Shown piece after piece: positions 1 to 8,888 of a stretch of DNA of 64,000 bases. The notes beneath the pieces are model-generated. The model searched no databases, had not been told where the DNA came from, and saw only the letters and a list, made by a program, of their open reading frames with translations. The stretch is from Flavobacterium suaedae (GTDB taxonomy: Bacteria > Bacteroidota > Bacteroidia > Flavobacteriales > Flavobacteriaceae): positions 434,001 to 498,000 of the forward strand of contig NZ_BMJE01000003.1 of NCBI RefSeq assembly GCF_014642915.1, given 5' to 3'. Position 1 is the first letter of the stretch. Each line of letters opens with the position of its first letter. The position numbers and the translations under genes were made by a program.

Positions 1-46
1 CCTGTCTACGGGTATCGAATAACGTTGCCATTGTAGTATCTTCCAT
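1..46 (-). CDS. 5' end of a leftward gene cut by the window edge
   Basis: Only 15 codons are visible. They start at the ATG whose complement lies at 44-46 and read MEDTTMATLFDTRRQ before the window ends. The ATG lies 41 bp after the stop of the symporter gene on the same strand, so it is probably the third gene of the GH26-symporter operon. In characterised Bacteroidota mannan operons the partners of a GH26 mannanase and a GPH symporter are a GH130 mannosyl-glucose phosphorylase and a mannobiose 2-epimerase, so one of these is a reasonable guess. The visible residues alone do not identify the product. Confidence 0.5.
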   Translation of the reverse strand, partial: MEDTTMATLFDTRRQ

Positions 47-87
47 TGATTAGTTTATTTTTATTCTTGTGTAACTTATTGTTTTAG

Positions 88-1479
88 TTAATTGGATTCT
101 TTTGTAGCTCTGCGCTCATCCAATTCTCTAGATATTACCTTTAATTTTTCTTCGCTAAGCGGGTATAAGAACATGAAAAGCATAGATATAACTGCTCCCG
201 CCGCAGGTAAGAAACTCAGCATTAACTGTATGCCTGTTTGGGTAAAGGCTGTTTGAACAACATTTGCTTTAAAGCCATAATAAGCAAGTAACCAACCTGT
301 TACGGCACCACCTACTGCCCAGCCTAATTTTTGCGACATGGATGATGCTGAGAACAATAGTCCTGTAGCTCTGCGCCCATCTTTCCATTCGCCAAAATCC
401 GCAGTATCAGCATACATAGACCATAATAGCGGGAATACGCATCCTGCACAGATACTTATTAAAAATTGAAACAGCATTATAATTTCTATACCTGTGGGCG
501 GTATTAAGTAGAATATAGCACTCAACACGGCTGCAAGAAACATTGCTCCTAAAAATGTGCGCTTTTTACCTATTGTATTGGCTACAGGTGTAGCGATTAT
601 TACACCAATAATATTAGCTGCCTGCCCTAAAACCAAGTACACTCCTGTTAGTGATATACTTATTCCTAAAATAGAATAGTTTTCATCTTCGGCAGCACCT
701 ACTACATACTTAAAATAATATATAGCAGCGCCGTCTCTTATTGTATTAAAAAGTATAGTAGCAATACCCGCTCCTACCAAAATAAGCCATGCTTTATTAG
801 ATATAAGGTCAGACAAATCTTGTTTTAGTGATGATTGTTCTTCTTTAATTGGTTTAATACGTTCTTTTGTTCCTGCAAAACACCCCCAAAACAACAGTGT
901 AGCTACTATTCCGAATACTACAAGGGTATAAAACCACCCTGTTGATGAGGTTAAACTCCCACCGAAGAAAATAACCAATGGTTCTATAGCCCCAAGTGCT
1001 ACCAAACTACCTGCAAAAGCAAATACCATACGGAAAGTTGCTAATGCTGTACGTTCTTTACCATTAGATGTCATAACTCCTAAAAGTGATGCATACGGCA
1101 CATTAATAAGGGAATATGCCATCATCATAATTGAATAGGTTACATAAGCGTATACCAGTTTACTTTTAGTATCTACATCAGGGGTATAAAAGGTAAGCAT
1201 ACCTATTACTGCGAAAGGTACAGCCATCCATAATAAAAATGGTCTGAATTTCCCCCAGCGTGATTGTACCCTGTCAGAATATATACCCACAAACGGGTCA
1301 AAAAACGAGTCCCACGCTTTGGTTACCAAAAACATAGTACCTACTGTAGCTGCTGCCAACCCAAATACATCAGTGTAGAAAAACAGCAAATACATACTGA
1401 ATATTTTCCAATACATTGATGAGGCTGCATCGCCAAACCCGTAAGCAATTTTTTCTTTTAATTTAATTTTTTCCTGCAT
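88..1479 (-). CDS. GPH-family (MFS-type) sugar:cation symporter
   Basis: This 463-residue inner-membrane protein should take up short manno-oligosaccharides with a coupling cation. It has about twelve hydrophobic segments. The loop after helices 2-3 (GIYSDRVQSRWGKFRPFL, around residues 60-80) matches the glycoside-pentoside-hexuronide symporter signature in which an Asp precedes a basic RWGKxRP stretch. A second family-like loop is DFGEWKDGRRATGL near residue 360. The length is normal for melibiose-permease relatives. It starts 13 bp after the stop of the GH26 gene, so the two are co-transcribed, which points to mannobiose or galactosyl-mannobiose as substrate. That substrate is inferred from context only. 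Confidence 0.88.
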   Translation of the reverse strand: MQEKIKLKEKIAYGFGDAASSMYWKIFSMYLLFFYTDVFGLAAATVGTMFLVTKAWDSFFDPFVGIYSDRVQSRWGKFRPFLLWMAVPFAVIGMLTFYTPDVDTKSKLVYAYVTYSIMMMAYSLINVPYASLLGVMTSNGKERTALATFRMVFAFAGSLVALGAIEPLVIFFGGSLTSSTGWFYTLVVFGIVATLLFWGCFAGTKERIKPIKEEQSSLKQDLSDLISNKAWLILVGAGIATILFNTIRDGAAIYYFKYVVGAAEDENYSILGISISLTGVYLVLGQAANIIGVIIATPVANTIGKKRTFLGAMFLAAVLSAIFYLIPPTGIEIIMLFQFLISICAGCVFPLLWSMYADTADFGEWKDGRRATGLLFSASSMSQKLGWAVGGAVTGWLLAYYGFKANVVQTAFTQTGIQLMLSFLPAAGAVISMLFMFLYPLSEEKLKVISRELDERRATKESN

Positions 1480-1492
1480 TTGCTTATTTCGT

Positions 1493-2710
1493 TTAAGGCT
1501 TAGCCGTACTGTAAAGGTTAAACTTAGTTACATCACTCTGGAATAAAGTATTTTCCTGATTATAGAATTCTTTAAAATCCTCTACACTTACATTATCTTT
1601 ATACGGTGCATAGTAATGCATTCTTGCGGGTTTTAACCAGTCATTCCAGCCATGATTTCTCCATACTAAAACAAATGATATTTTTTCGTCTCCTATTGCT
1701 TTATCCAGCGTTTGAGTCCACCAATTTTTATCAGGTACTTGCTCATAACCTGTTTCCGCAATAGCAGAAAGCTTATTGCGCTCTTGTGCTATTTCAGTCA
1801 TTACAGCAACAAGGTTTTTAGTATCTTTAATAAACTGTTCCTGCTTTTCTCCATCACCCATTTGGTAAATATCAAAACTCACATAGTCCGCCATATCATC
1901 GCCCGGATAATATTCCAGAAAATCAGCTTTTGAGGTAACGTTTGCGTTAGAAACGTTATAAACATATATAAGATTATGAACTCCTTTTTCCATATAGTAG
2001 TTTACTGTAAACTTCCATAATTCTACAAACTGCTCTTTACTGGTAGTATTTTTACACCACCAGAACCAATTTCCTGTAAACTCATGGTAAGGACGATATA
2101 ATATAGGTATTAGTTTACCCTCATCATCTTTTAATGAAAGTAAAAAGTCAGCTGCATTATCCAGCCATCCTTTATATTTATCATGATATTCTCCACCCGG
2201 CAGTATAGATGCTACTGTACCTTCGGCATTATCCCAGGAATCTCCTCCTGTCATTGGGTTATTTATATGCCAACTTATAGTACTTACCCCGCCCCTACTG
2301 TGAGCCTGCTGTATATATTCGCGCATTTTAGCAAAAGGAACTCCATCAAGATTTTTTTCTTCTTTATTTTCTATACGTCCTATATCCCATCCGTATACCG
2401 CAGGGTAATCACTTACAACATCTTTTATATCACTCCTACCCTCTTCATATTTCCAGTTTACACCATAGGCTAAATCATCCTGATGACCGAACATGTAACC
2501 TTTCTCCTGTAAGTCAAAAAGATTTTTATACAAAATTTGTGTTTCTGTTGTAGCATTTTTATCTGCCAAACTTATTTTTTGTATTTCTTTTACCTCTTCT
2601 ATTCCCTCAGACTTATTTTCTTTTTTACTGCTGTCTGCTTCTTTACAAGATATTGCTGCTAAAGCAACCAGCATTAATATTTTAACGTTTTTAACCATAA
2701 TGATTTTCAT
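1493..2710 (-). CDS. GH26 endo-beta-1,4-mannanase lipoprotein
   Basis: This 405-residue glycoside hydrolase family 26 enzyme hydrolyses internal beta-1,4-mannosidic bonds. A lipoprotein signal ends at LAAISC (Cys22), so it is membrane-anchored; a second ATG four codons downstream (2698) would also give a good signal peptide. The catalytic domain spans about residues 50-370. RPYHEFTGNWFWW holds the acid/base Glu210, and AIAETGYE holds the nucleophile Glu319. The motifs GHQDDLAYG and SWHINNP are also typical of the family. It is the first gene of a leftward operon with the symporter and lies divergent to the AraC-type regulator. The sequence cannot tell whether it faces the periplasm or the outside. 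Confidence 0.92.
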   Translation of the reverse strand: MKIIMVKNVKILMLVALAAISCKEADSSKKENKSEGIEEVKEIQKISLADKNATTETQILYKNLFDLQEKGYMFGHQDDLAYGVNWKYEEGRSDIKDVVSDYPAVYGWDIGRIENKEEKNLDGVPFAKMREYIQQAHSRGGVSTISWHINNPMTGGDSWDNAEGTVASILPGGEYHDKYKGWLDNAADFLLSLKDDEGKLIPILYRPYHEFTGNWFWWCKNTTSKEQFVELWKFTVNYYMEKGVHNLIYVYNVSNANVTSKADFLEYYPGDDMADYVSFDIYQMGDGEKQEQFIKDTKNLVAVMTEIAQERNKLSAIAETGYEQVPDKNWWTQTLDKAIGDEKISFVLVWRNHGWNDWLKPARMHYYAPYKDNVSVEDFKEFYNQENTLFQSDVTKFNLYSTAKP

Positions 2711-2889
2711 CTATCTCATATAGAACAAACTATATTATGTGAAATTGGTAAATAATTTCGTGATTAATTTTCAAGTACGTAATTTTGGTAGTACTTTATT
2801 GATAATGTCAAAGATAATTTTAGTCTTAAATTTAAGTTAATATTATTTTATCAATATTATATCTTATAATTGCAAACAAAAAACACAAA
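2711..2889. promoter_or_regulatory. Divergent regulatory region between the mannanase operon and the AraC gene
   Basis: The 179-bp region is very AT-rich. It contains a perfect 12-bp palindrome CTTAAATTTAAG at 2825-2836. It also has a 9-bp inverted repeat TATTGATAA (2797-2805) / TTATCAATA (2848-2856). The half-site TTGATAA resembles the ATGATAA half-sites found upstream of susC. A good TAnnTTTG box was not found for the leftward operon; the nearest is TATAGTTTG on the minus strand near 2731-2739, with one base too many in the spacer. An operator role is inferred. Confidence 0.35.
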
Positions 2890-3765
2890 ATGAACAATCA
2901 AAACTTTCACAGAGAAGTCCCCCCTCTTTCTAAAGGAGACAGTTTTTTAGTTTTTGATCGTGTTAAAGATAGTTTTGACTTCCCCATACATTACCACCCT
3001 GAATATGAAATTAACTTTATACTAAACGGTAAAGGTGTAAAAAGAATTGTTGGCGACCATATTGAAGAAATAGACGATGTAGAACTGGTGCTGGTAGGTC
3101 CTAATTTACATCACGGATGGGAATTACACAATTGTAAAAACAAAAAGGTACATGAAATTACTATACAGTTTCATAATAACCTTTTTGATGATACACTGCT
3201 TTCTCGAAGAATAATGATGCCTATTAAGGATATGTTTAACAGATCTAACCACGGCATTTTATTTTCTAAAAAAACGGGTGAAGAGTTAGCTAACAGACTA
3301 ATAAGCATATCTAAACTGGATGGTATGGATTATTTTTTAGAAATAATATCCATACTGCACGATATGGCAAACTCCCGAAACCAAAGACTACTTTCTACCT
3401 ATACCGTAGACCTTGACACTTTTGAGGATGATGATAAAATGAAACTTGTATATGAGTTCATACAAAAAAATTTCTCTGAAAAAATAACTCTTGATGAAGT
3501 TTCGCAAGTTGCCAGTATGAGCCCTGTTTCTTTTAACAGGTTTATAAAAAAGAGAACAGGTAAAACATTTGTAAACTACCTTAATGATATAAGAGTAGGA
3601 TATGCTGCACGATGGCTTATTGAAAAAGATTTGAGTATTTCCGAAATAGCTTTTAAGTCCGGTTTTAATAACATCGCTAACTTTAACAGGATATTTAAAA
3701 GCATAAAAAACACCACACCCAGTCAATACAGAGAAGAATTTTACGGAATGAAGCGCTTTTTATAG
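2890..3765 (+). CDS. AraC-family transcriptional regulator
   Basis: This 291-residue regulator probably senses a manno-oligosaccharide and activates the surrounding locus. The N-terminus is a cupin-like sensor (HYHPEYEINFILNGKG, residues 35-50, with His/Glu at the ligand pocket). The C-terminal AraC DNA-binding domain covers about residues 183-285. Its first helix-turn-helix is ITLDEVSQVASMSPVSFNR and its second contains SISEIAFKSGFNNIANFNRI, followed by TPSQYRE. It sits between the divergent GH26 operon and the susC operon, so it is well placed to control both. It has no membrane segment and is not a hybrid two-component sensor. The inducer is not known. Confidence 0.9.
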   Translation: MNNQNFHREVPPLSKGDSFLVFDRVKDSFDFPIHYHPEYEINFILNGKGVKRIVGDHIEEIDDVELVLVGPNLHHGWELHNCKNKKVHEITIQFHNNLFDDTLLSRRIMMPIKDMFNRSNHGILFSKKTGEELANRLISISKLDGMDYFLEIISILHDMANSRNQRLLSTYTVDLDTFEDDDKMKLVYEFIQKNFSEKITLDEVSQVASMSPVSFNRFIKKRTGKTFVNYLNDIRVGYAARWLIEKDLSISEIAFKSGFNNIANFNRIFKSIKNTTPSQYREEFYGMKRFL

Positions 3766-3913
3766 CATTGGGTAGTAAAAAAAATATCATAACTCCTCTC
3801 TAACCACAACATTTAAATACCGACAAAAACAACTGTTTTACAACGCCTTAAAATGACAAAAACACAACACACAGGATTACAAAACAGTATTTACGCAAAC
3901 GTTAGAGAAAATA

Positions 3914-3930
3914 TTATCATTAAATGATAA
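3914..3930. promoter_or_regulatory. Perfect 8-bp inverted repeat upstream of the susC promoter
   Basis: TTATCATT and AATGATAA face each other around one central A. The site lies about 32 bp upstream of the -7 box at 3962, just above the expected -33 position, where an AraC-type activator would bind. Related TTGATAA half-sites occur in the region upstream of the AraC gene. Its function as an operator is inferred. Confidence 0.4.
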
Positions 3931-3961
3931 AATAATATTAACAAACACTTAACATCTCATA

Positions 3962-3969
3962 TAAATTTG
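3962..3969 (+). promoter_or_regulatory. susC: Predicted -7 box (TAnnTTTG) of the susC operon
   Basis: TAAATTTG matches the Bacteroidota -7 consensus exactly. No clear TTG/TTTG is seen at -33, as expected for an activator-dependent promoter. Transcription would begin near 3975, giving a leader of about 90 nt before the ATG at 4064. Confidence 0.55.
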
Positions 3970-3977
3970 TTTTTGTC

Positions 3978-4028
3978 AATAAATGAACTCCAAAATTATT
4001 GATTGTAAAAATTAACAACTCATTTATT
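3978..4028 (+). promoter_or_regulatory. Inverted repeat in the predicted susC mRNA leader
   Basis: AATAAATGA (3978-3986) can pair with TCATTTATT (4020-4028), a 9-bp AT-rich stem enclosing 33 nt. It lies between the predicted transcription start and the ATG of susC. It could be a leader structure that affects translation or stability, or a DNA-level site; the stem is weak. Confidence 0.3.
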
Positions 4029-4063
4029 TAGGAATTAGTAACTAACCAAAACACAAATTTATT

Positions 4064-7000
4064 ATGGGGAACACACTACATGATTTTACTACATGGTTAA
4101 CTAAGGGAAGGACCCTTTTTTACCTGTTGTTGTTTTGCAGCTTCGCCTCTGCACAAGCGCAAAACACAGTGTCGGGGGTTGTCTCTGATGATCAAGGCAT
4201 GACCATCCCGGGGGTAAATGTTACCATTAAAGGTAGTACAGCACCTGGCATAGCTACCAATATAGACGGAGAATATTCAATAAGCGTACCGGATGGAGCT
4301 ACATTAGTATTCAGCTATATCGGTTTTGCAAATCAGGAAGTGAAAGTAAACGGACGCGAGGTTATAAATGTAACCCTTGAGGAAAATGCGCAAACACTTG
4401 AAGAAGTTGTAGTAATAGGTTATGGTACACAACGCAAAGATGATGTTAACAGTGCCGTTTCTACTATACGAACTAAGGACATAGAAAACCTTAAGCAAAC
4501 CACTGTAGACCAAATGATACAGGGTAAAGCTGCCGGGGTTACTGTTAGTAACAACTCAGGGCAGCCCGGTAGTGCTGTTTCAATAAGAGTACGTGGTACA
4601 ACTTCTATTTCAGGTACTAACGAACCGCTATATATTATAGATGGCGTACCTGTTTCAGGTGATGCTACAGGAAAATCAATGAGCGGAAGACCAATATCAG
4701 GGAATGATTTCTCTGCAAGCGGTGGCGCAGGTAATAATGCAGTAAGCCCGCTTTCTATGATTAACCCTAACGATATCCTGTCAATCGACATACTTAAAGA
4801 TGCCTCTGCAACAGCTATTTACGGTTCTCGCGGATCTAATGGTGTAGTAATTATTACTACAAAATCAGGCAAAAAAGGTACTGGAAAAATAAGCTACGAA
4901 GGGTATACATCAGTACAATCATTGTACAAAAAGCTAGACGTAATGAATTTACGCCAGTATGCACAACATCAAAATGAATTATGGCTTGCATATGGTTTCT
5001 CTGAAGACCAATTAAGACCTGAATTCGCTAACCCTGAATTACTTGGAGAAGGTACAGACTGGCAAGATGAAGTATACAGAACTGCTGTTTCAACAAGCCA
5101 CCAATTATCTTTTTCAGGAGGTGATGAAAACACCCACTATTACCTTTCAGGAGGTTTCTTAGACCAAGAAGGTATATTACTTGGTTCAGGGTATAAAAGA
5201 TATACAATGCGTCTTAACCTGGACTCTCAAGTTAAAGACTGGCTGAAAGTTGGTGCTAATGTTAACACCGGTATTACTAATGAGACACTAACTATTAATC
5301 AAAGTTTTGGCGGTATAATAAGCAACACTTTATTACAAGCTCCTGATATACCTGTTAGAAACCCTGACGGATCATTTGCAGGACCTACTGATAATGCACT
5401 TAACTCTACTTACTTTAACCCTGTTGCTGAAGCACTTTCTAAAGACAACAAACTAATAAGAAAAAACTTTTTAGGAAATGTTTTTGCTGAGGCTGAGATA
5501 GTAAAAGGATTAAAATACAGAGTTGAATTAGGTGCTAATACTGAGTTTAGTGAGCATACGGAATTTACACCATCATACAACTGGGGTGTACAAACAAATG
5601 TTTCTGCAGACCTTAACGAAAGAAGACAAAACTGGTACTCTATAAACATTAAAAACCTACTTACTTATAATAAAGTTTTAGGCAAGCATTCATTCACAAT
5701 TCTTGCAGGACAAGAAGCTAATGATAATCACTGGGAAGGTATATCAGCATATGCTACCGGTTTCCAAACCAATTCAGTATATGGTTTAAACCTTGCAGAC
5801 CCTTCTCAAAGTACAGTTACAAGCTACCAGGGTAGTGCATCTCTTTACTCTCTTTTTGGTCGTATTATATATGATTTTGATAACAAATACGGACTTTCTG
5901 CTTCATACAGAGGTGACCGTTCTTCTAAATTTGACCCTAATACCGATAATCAATGGGGATACTTCCCTGCTGTAGCAGTATCATGGAAACTTTCTAACGA
6001 AAGTTTTATGGAAGGTACACGTAAGTATATTGACAATATTAAGTTTAGACTTGGTTACGGTGAAACAGGTAACCAACAAATACCTAATAACCGATACAGC
6101 TCATTGTTAGTACAACAAAATTCAAGTATAGGTACAGGTTTCTTACCTTCTAACTTCCCTAACCCTGATATTGTTTGGGAATCTATGCAGCAAACCAACC
6201 TTGGTATTGACTTTACTTTATTCAATTCAAGGCTATCAGCAAGCTTCGACTTTTATAAAAAAGTATCAGACAGCTTCTTATTTCAGGTACCATTACCAAG
6301 CTACCTAACAGGTGGTATAGGACAGTATGGTGGTCTTGATTCACCTTATTCTAACCTGGGTGAAATGGAGAACAGAGGGGTAGATATTACACTTAACTAT
6401 GGTACAAAAGGAACAGGTGATTTCTCTTGGAACTCAACACTTGTTTTCTCTAAATATAAAAATGAACTTACTAAAATACAAGATAACTTAAGCCTTGTAC
6501 AACCTGTAAATTTAAATGGTTATATCTCGTATGATGTTACTAATACAGAGTTAGGTTCACCTATTGGCATGTTCTATGGTTACATTGCCGAAGGTATATT
6601 TAACGACCTTGACGAGTTGAATAACGCTCCTGCACAATTTGGTAATTCAGTTGGTACAGGTGCAGGACAAACATATTTAGGTGACGTTAAATATAGAGAT
6701 GTTAATGAAGATGGTGTGATAGATGCTAATGACAGAACGTTTATTGGTAACCCGCACCCGGACTTTACTTTTGGTTTCACTAACAACTTTAAATATAAAA
6801 ACTTCGACCTTTCTGTATTTGTACAAGGGTCTTACGGTAACGACATTTTAAACCTTACTAAGAGAAGTGGTACCGCCAATGCACAACTATATCAAAATGC
6901 ATTTACCGAAGCATTAAATTACTGGACACCTGAAAACACTAACACTGATGTACCAAGACCGGTAAACAGTACAAGTGCAAACAACATACAAATTTCTACA

Positions 7001-7261
7001 AGATATGTAGAAGATGGTTCTTATGTAAGAATACAAAACGTAACACTTGGTTATTCACTTCCGCAGGACATAGTATCAAAACTAAAAATGTCCAGAGTAA
7101 GAATATACGGAAGCGCACAAAACTTATTTACATTCACTAATTATAGCGGTTACGACCCTGAAATTGGTTCATTTAACCAAAATCAGCTTCTTACAGGTAT
7201 TGATAACGGAAGGTATCCTACACCAAGAACTTACTCTGTTGGTGTTAATGTAGAATTCTAA
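4064..7261 (+). CDS. susC: SusC-family TonB-dependent outer-membrane transporter
   Basis: This 1065-residue barrel is the outer-membrane import pore for glycan oligosaccharides and is powered by TonB. The signal peptide ends at ASAQAQ near residue 33. A carboxypeptidase-D-like regulatory domain follows (VSGVVSDDQGMTIPGVNVTI, residues 36-110), then the TonB box region (LEEVVVIGYGTQRK, about 117-130). The plug domain is about 130-270, with the SusC motif GSRGSNGVVIITTK. The remainder is the beta-barrel, ending in the aromatic-type terminus GVNVEF. The length is normal for SusC. It is the first gene of a susC-susD-lipoprotein operon; the spacing to susD is 10 bp. The substrate is assigned as mannan from neighbouring GH26, GH27 and GH5 genes. 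Confidence 0.93.
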   Translation: MGNTLHDFTTWLTKGRTLFYLLLFCSFASAQAQNTVSGVVSDDQGMTIPGVNVTIKGSTAPGIATNIDGEYSISVPDGATLVFSYIGFANQEVKVNGREVINVTLEENAQTLEEVVVIGYGTQRKDDVNSAVSTIRTKDIENLKQTTVDQMIQGKAAGVTVSNNSGQPGSAVSIRVRGTTSISGTNEPLYIIDGVPVSGDATGKSMSGRPISGNDFSASGGAGNNAVSPLSMINPNDILSIDILKDASATAIYGSRGSNGVVIITTKSGKKGTGKISYEGYTSVQSLYKKLDVMNLRQYAQHQNELWLAYGFSEDQLRPEFANPELLGEGTDWQDEVYRTAVSTSHQLSFSGGDENTHYYLSGGFLDQEGILLGSGYKRYTMRLNLDSQVKDWLKVGANVNTGITNETLTINQSFGGIISNTLLQAPDIPVRNPDGSFAGPTDNALNSTYFNPVAEALSKDNKLIRKNFLGNVFAEAEIVKGLKYRVELGANTEFSEHTEFTPSYNWGVQTNVSADLNERRQNWYSINIKNLLTYNKVLGKHSFTILAGQEANDNHWEGISAYATGFQTNSVYGLNLADPSQSTVTSYQGSASLYSLFGRIIYDFDNKYGLSASYRGDRSSKFDPNTDNQWGYFPAVAVSWKLSNESFMEGTRKYIDNIKFRLGYGETGNQQIPNNRYSSLLVQQNSSIGTGFLPSNFPNPDIVWESMQQTNLGIDFTLFNSRLSASFDFYKKVSDSFLFQVPLPSYLTGGIGQYGGLDSPYSNLGEMENRGVDITLNYGTKGTGDFSWNSTLVFSKYKNELTKIQDNLSLVQPVNLNGYISYDVTNTELGSPIGMFYGYIAEGIFNDLDELNNAPAQFGNSVGTGAGQTYLGDVKYRDVNEDGVIDANDRTFIGNPHPDFTFGFTNNFKYKNFDLSVFVQGSYGNDILNLTKRSGTANAQLYQNAFTEALNYWTPENTNTDVPRPVNSTSANNIQISTRYVEDGSYVRIQNVTLGYSLPQDIVSKLKMSRVRIYGSAQNLFTFTNYSGYDPEIGSFNQNQLLTGIDNGRYPTPRTYSVGVNVEF

Positions 7262-7271
7262 ACTAAAAAAA

Positions 7272-8870
7272 ATGAAAATGAAAAGAGTATATAAAATATT
7301 AGCCGTTACAGCATTCTTTGCTCTAACAACTTCATGTTCTGAAGAGTTTTCTGTACGTCCTCCCGAAGACCAGATAAGTCTTGATAATTATTACAGCACT
7401 AACGAACAAGTTGAATCAGCAACCAACGGTATGTATGCCAGAACGTGGTTTCAATTTAACAACAAGTTCTTTTATGCAGTTGCAGAAGTAGGTTCTGGTA
7501 ATATGTATTCCGGTTCAAGTGATGTAAGTGCTATGCGTAATTTTTCTCTTAACGGTAGTGACCCTGAGTTAAATAACGGATGGTCATCATTATGGGCTAA
7601 CGTTGCACAGGCCAACCTTATAATAAACTTTTTACCTGACAGAGTTGGACCTGCTGTTAGTGAAGACGTTTTAAACAACACAGTGGGGCAGGCTTACTTT
7701 ATGAGAGCAACTGCTTACTTTTACTTAGTAAGACTATGGGGACCTGTTCCGATTATAGAAAACAACCTTGACCATATTGATAACCCACAAATAAATACTA
7801 ACAGAGTTGAAGATATATACCAACTTATTGAAAGTGATTATCAAAAAGCAATTGATTTATTAGAAGATAAAACAAGAACTTCTAATTATACAGAAAATGC
7901 AAGAGTATCAAAAGGTTCTGCAAGAGCAATGCTGGCAAAAGTATATTTATACGAAGAAAAATATACTGAAGCAAGAGCAATGGCGGAAGAGGTTATAAAC
8001 AGTAATGAGTTTAAACTTCTTGGTGGCGACCAAATTCCTGATAAAACTTTTGCTGACTTATTTAAATTCCCTAACAACAATAATGAGGAATCTATCTTCT
8101 CATTACAATGGGTTGTAGATGGTAACTATGGTTCTGCAAATAACTGTAATACACAGTTTGGAATAAGCACTGCTGCTGTTACTACATCAAACGCTTCGTA
8201 TGGTGGTGTATTTGGTCCTTCTCAAGATGTATTAGATCTATATCCGTCAGGAGATTTAAGAAGAAAAGCAACAATAATGCTGCCCGGAGATGAATACCCT
8301 GAAATAAAAGTATTGGTTGGTGCTGATAATGAAGAACAAGTAGGGTTTACTGTTCCTCCTGCCGAAGAAATTGGCGGACAAGGTGCCGGTGCAGCTATTA
8401 AAAAATACTGCATAGGTATTGTTAACGGAAATGAAACAGGACCGATAGACGCATGGGCAATGATGGAAAATAACACTTACATTATGCGTTATGCTGACTT
8501 ATTACTTATACACGCAGAAGCTGTTATGGGTGGAAGCGGAAGCACATCAGACCCTGCTGCATTAGCATCATTTAATGCTGTAAGAACAAGAGCCGGATTG
8601 TCTGCCGTAACAAGCATTACTTTTGACGAATTATTTACTGAAAGAAGACGTGAACTTTGCTTTGAAGGAGATTACTGGTTCGACTTAGGAAGATTACCAA
8701 GATCTCAGGCTATTGCAATTATATCAGCTCAAAACAGAGGAAATATGTTTACTGAAGAATATTTTACTCCGGACGAGTCTGATTTCTTACTTCCTTATCC
8801 TGATAACGATGTTTCTAAAAACCCTCTTTTATTAGAAGACCCTGTACCTTATAATTTTGGTGAAGAATAA
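7272..8870 (+). CDS. susD: SusD/RagB-family surface glycan-binding lipoprotein
   Basis: This 532-residue lipoprotein forms the lid of the SusC transporter and binds oligosaccharides at the cell surface. The signal peptide ends at FALTTSC (Cys22). A SusD N-terminal domain with TPR-like helices (FMRATAYFYLVRLWG, ARAMLAKVYLYEEKY) lies at about residues 30-230. The C-terminal RagB/SusD domain carries the usual YADLLLIHAEA and TERRRELCFEGDYWFDL blocks. A second in-frame ATG two codons downstream is an equally possible start. It follows susC by 10 bp and precedes a TIG-domain lipoprotein by 18 bp. The protein has the typical family length and looks intact. Confidence 0.94.
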   Translation: MKMKRVYKILAVTAFFALTTSCSEEFSVRPPEDQISLDNYYSTNEQVESATNGMYARTWFQFNNKFFYAVAEVGSGNMYSGSSDVSAMRNFSLNGSDPELNNGWSSLWANVAQANLIINFLPDRVGPAVSEDVLNNTVGQAYFMRATAYFYLVRLWGPVPIIENNLDHIDNPQINTNRVEDIYQLIESDYQKAIDLLEDKTRTSNYTENARVSKGSARAMLAKVYLYEEKYTEARAMAEEVINSNEFKLLGGDQIPDKTFADLFKFPNNNNEESIFSLQWVVDGNYGSANNCNTQFGISTAAVTTSNASYGGVFGPSQDVLDLYPSGDLRRKATIMLPGDEYPEIKVLVGADNEEQVGFTVPPAEEIGGQGAGAAIKKYCIGIVNGNETGPIDAWAMMENNTYIMRYADLLLIHAEAVMGGSGSTSDPAALASFNAVRTRAGLSAVTSITFDELFTERRRELCFEGDYWFDLGRLPRSQAIAIISAQNRGNMFTEEYFTPDESDFLLPYPDNDVSKNPLLLEDPVPYNFGEE

Positions 8871-8888
8871 TTAAAAAAGAAATTTACT

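Noticed and set aside
4304..6786. Several open frames of 60-120 codons antisense to susC
   Set aside because: They lack start context and homology-like features and follow the codon bias of the sense gene; treated as shadows.
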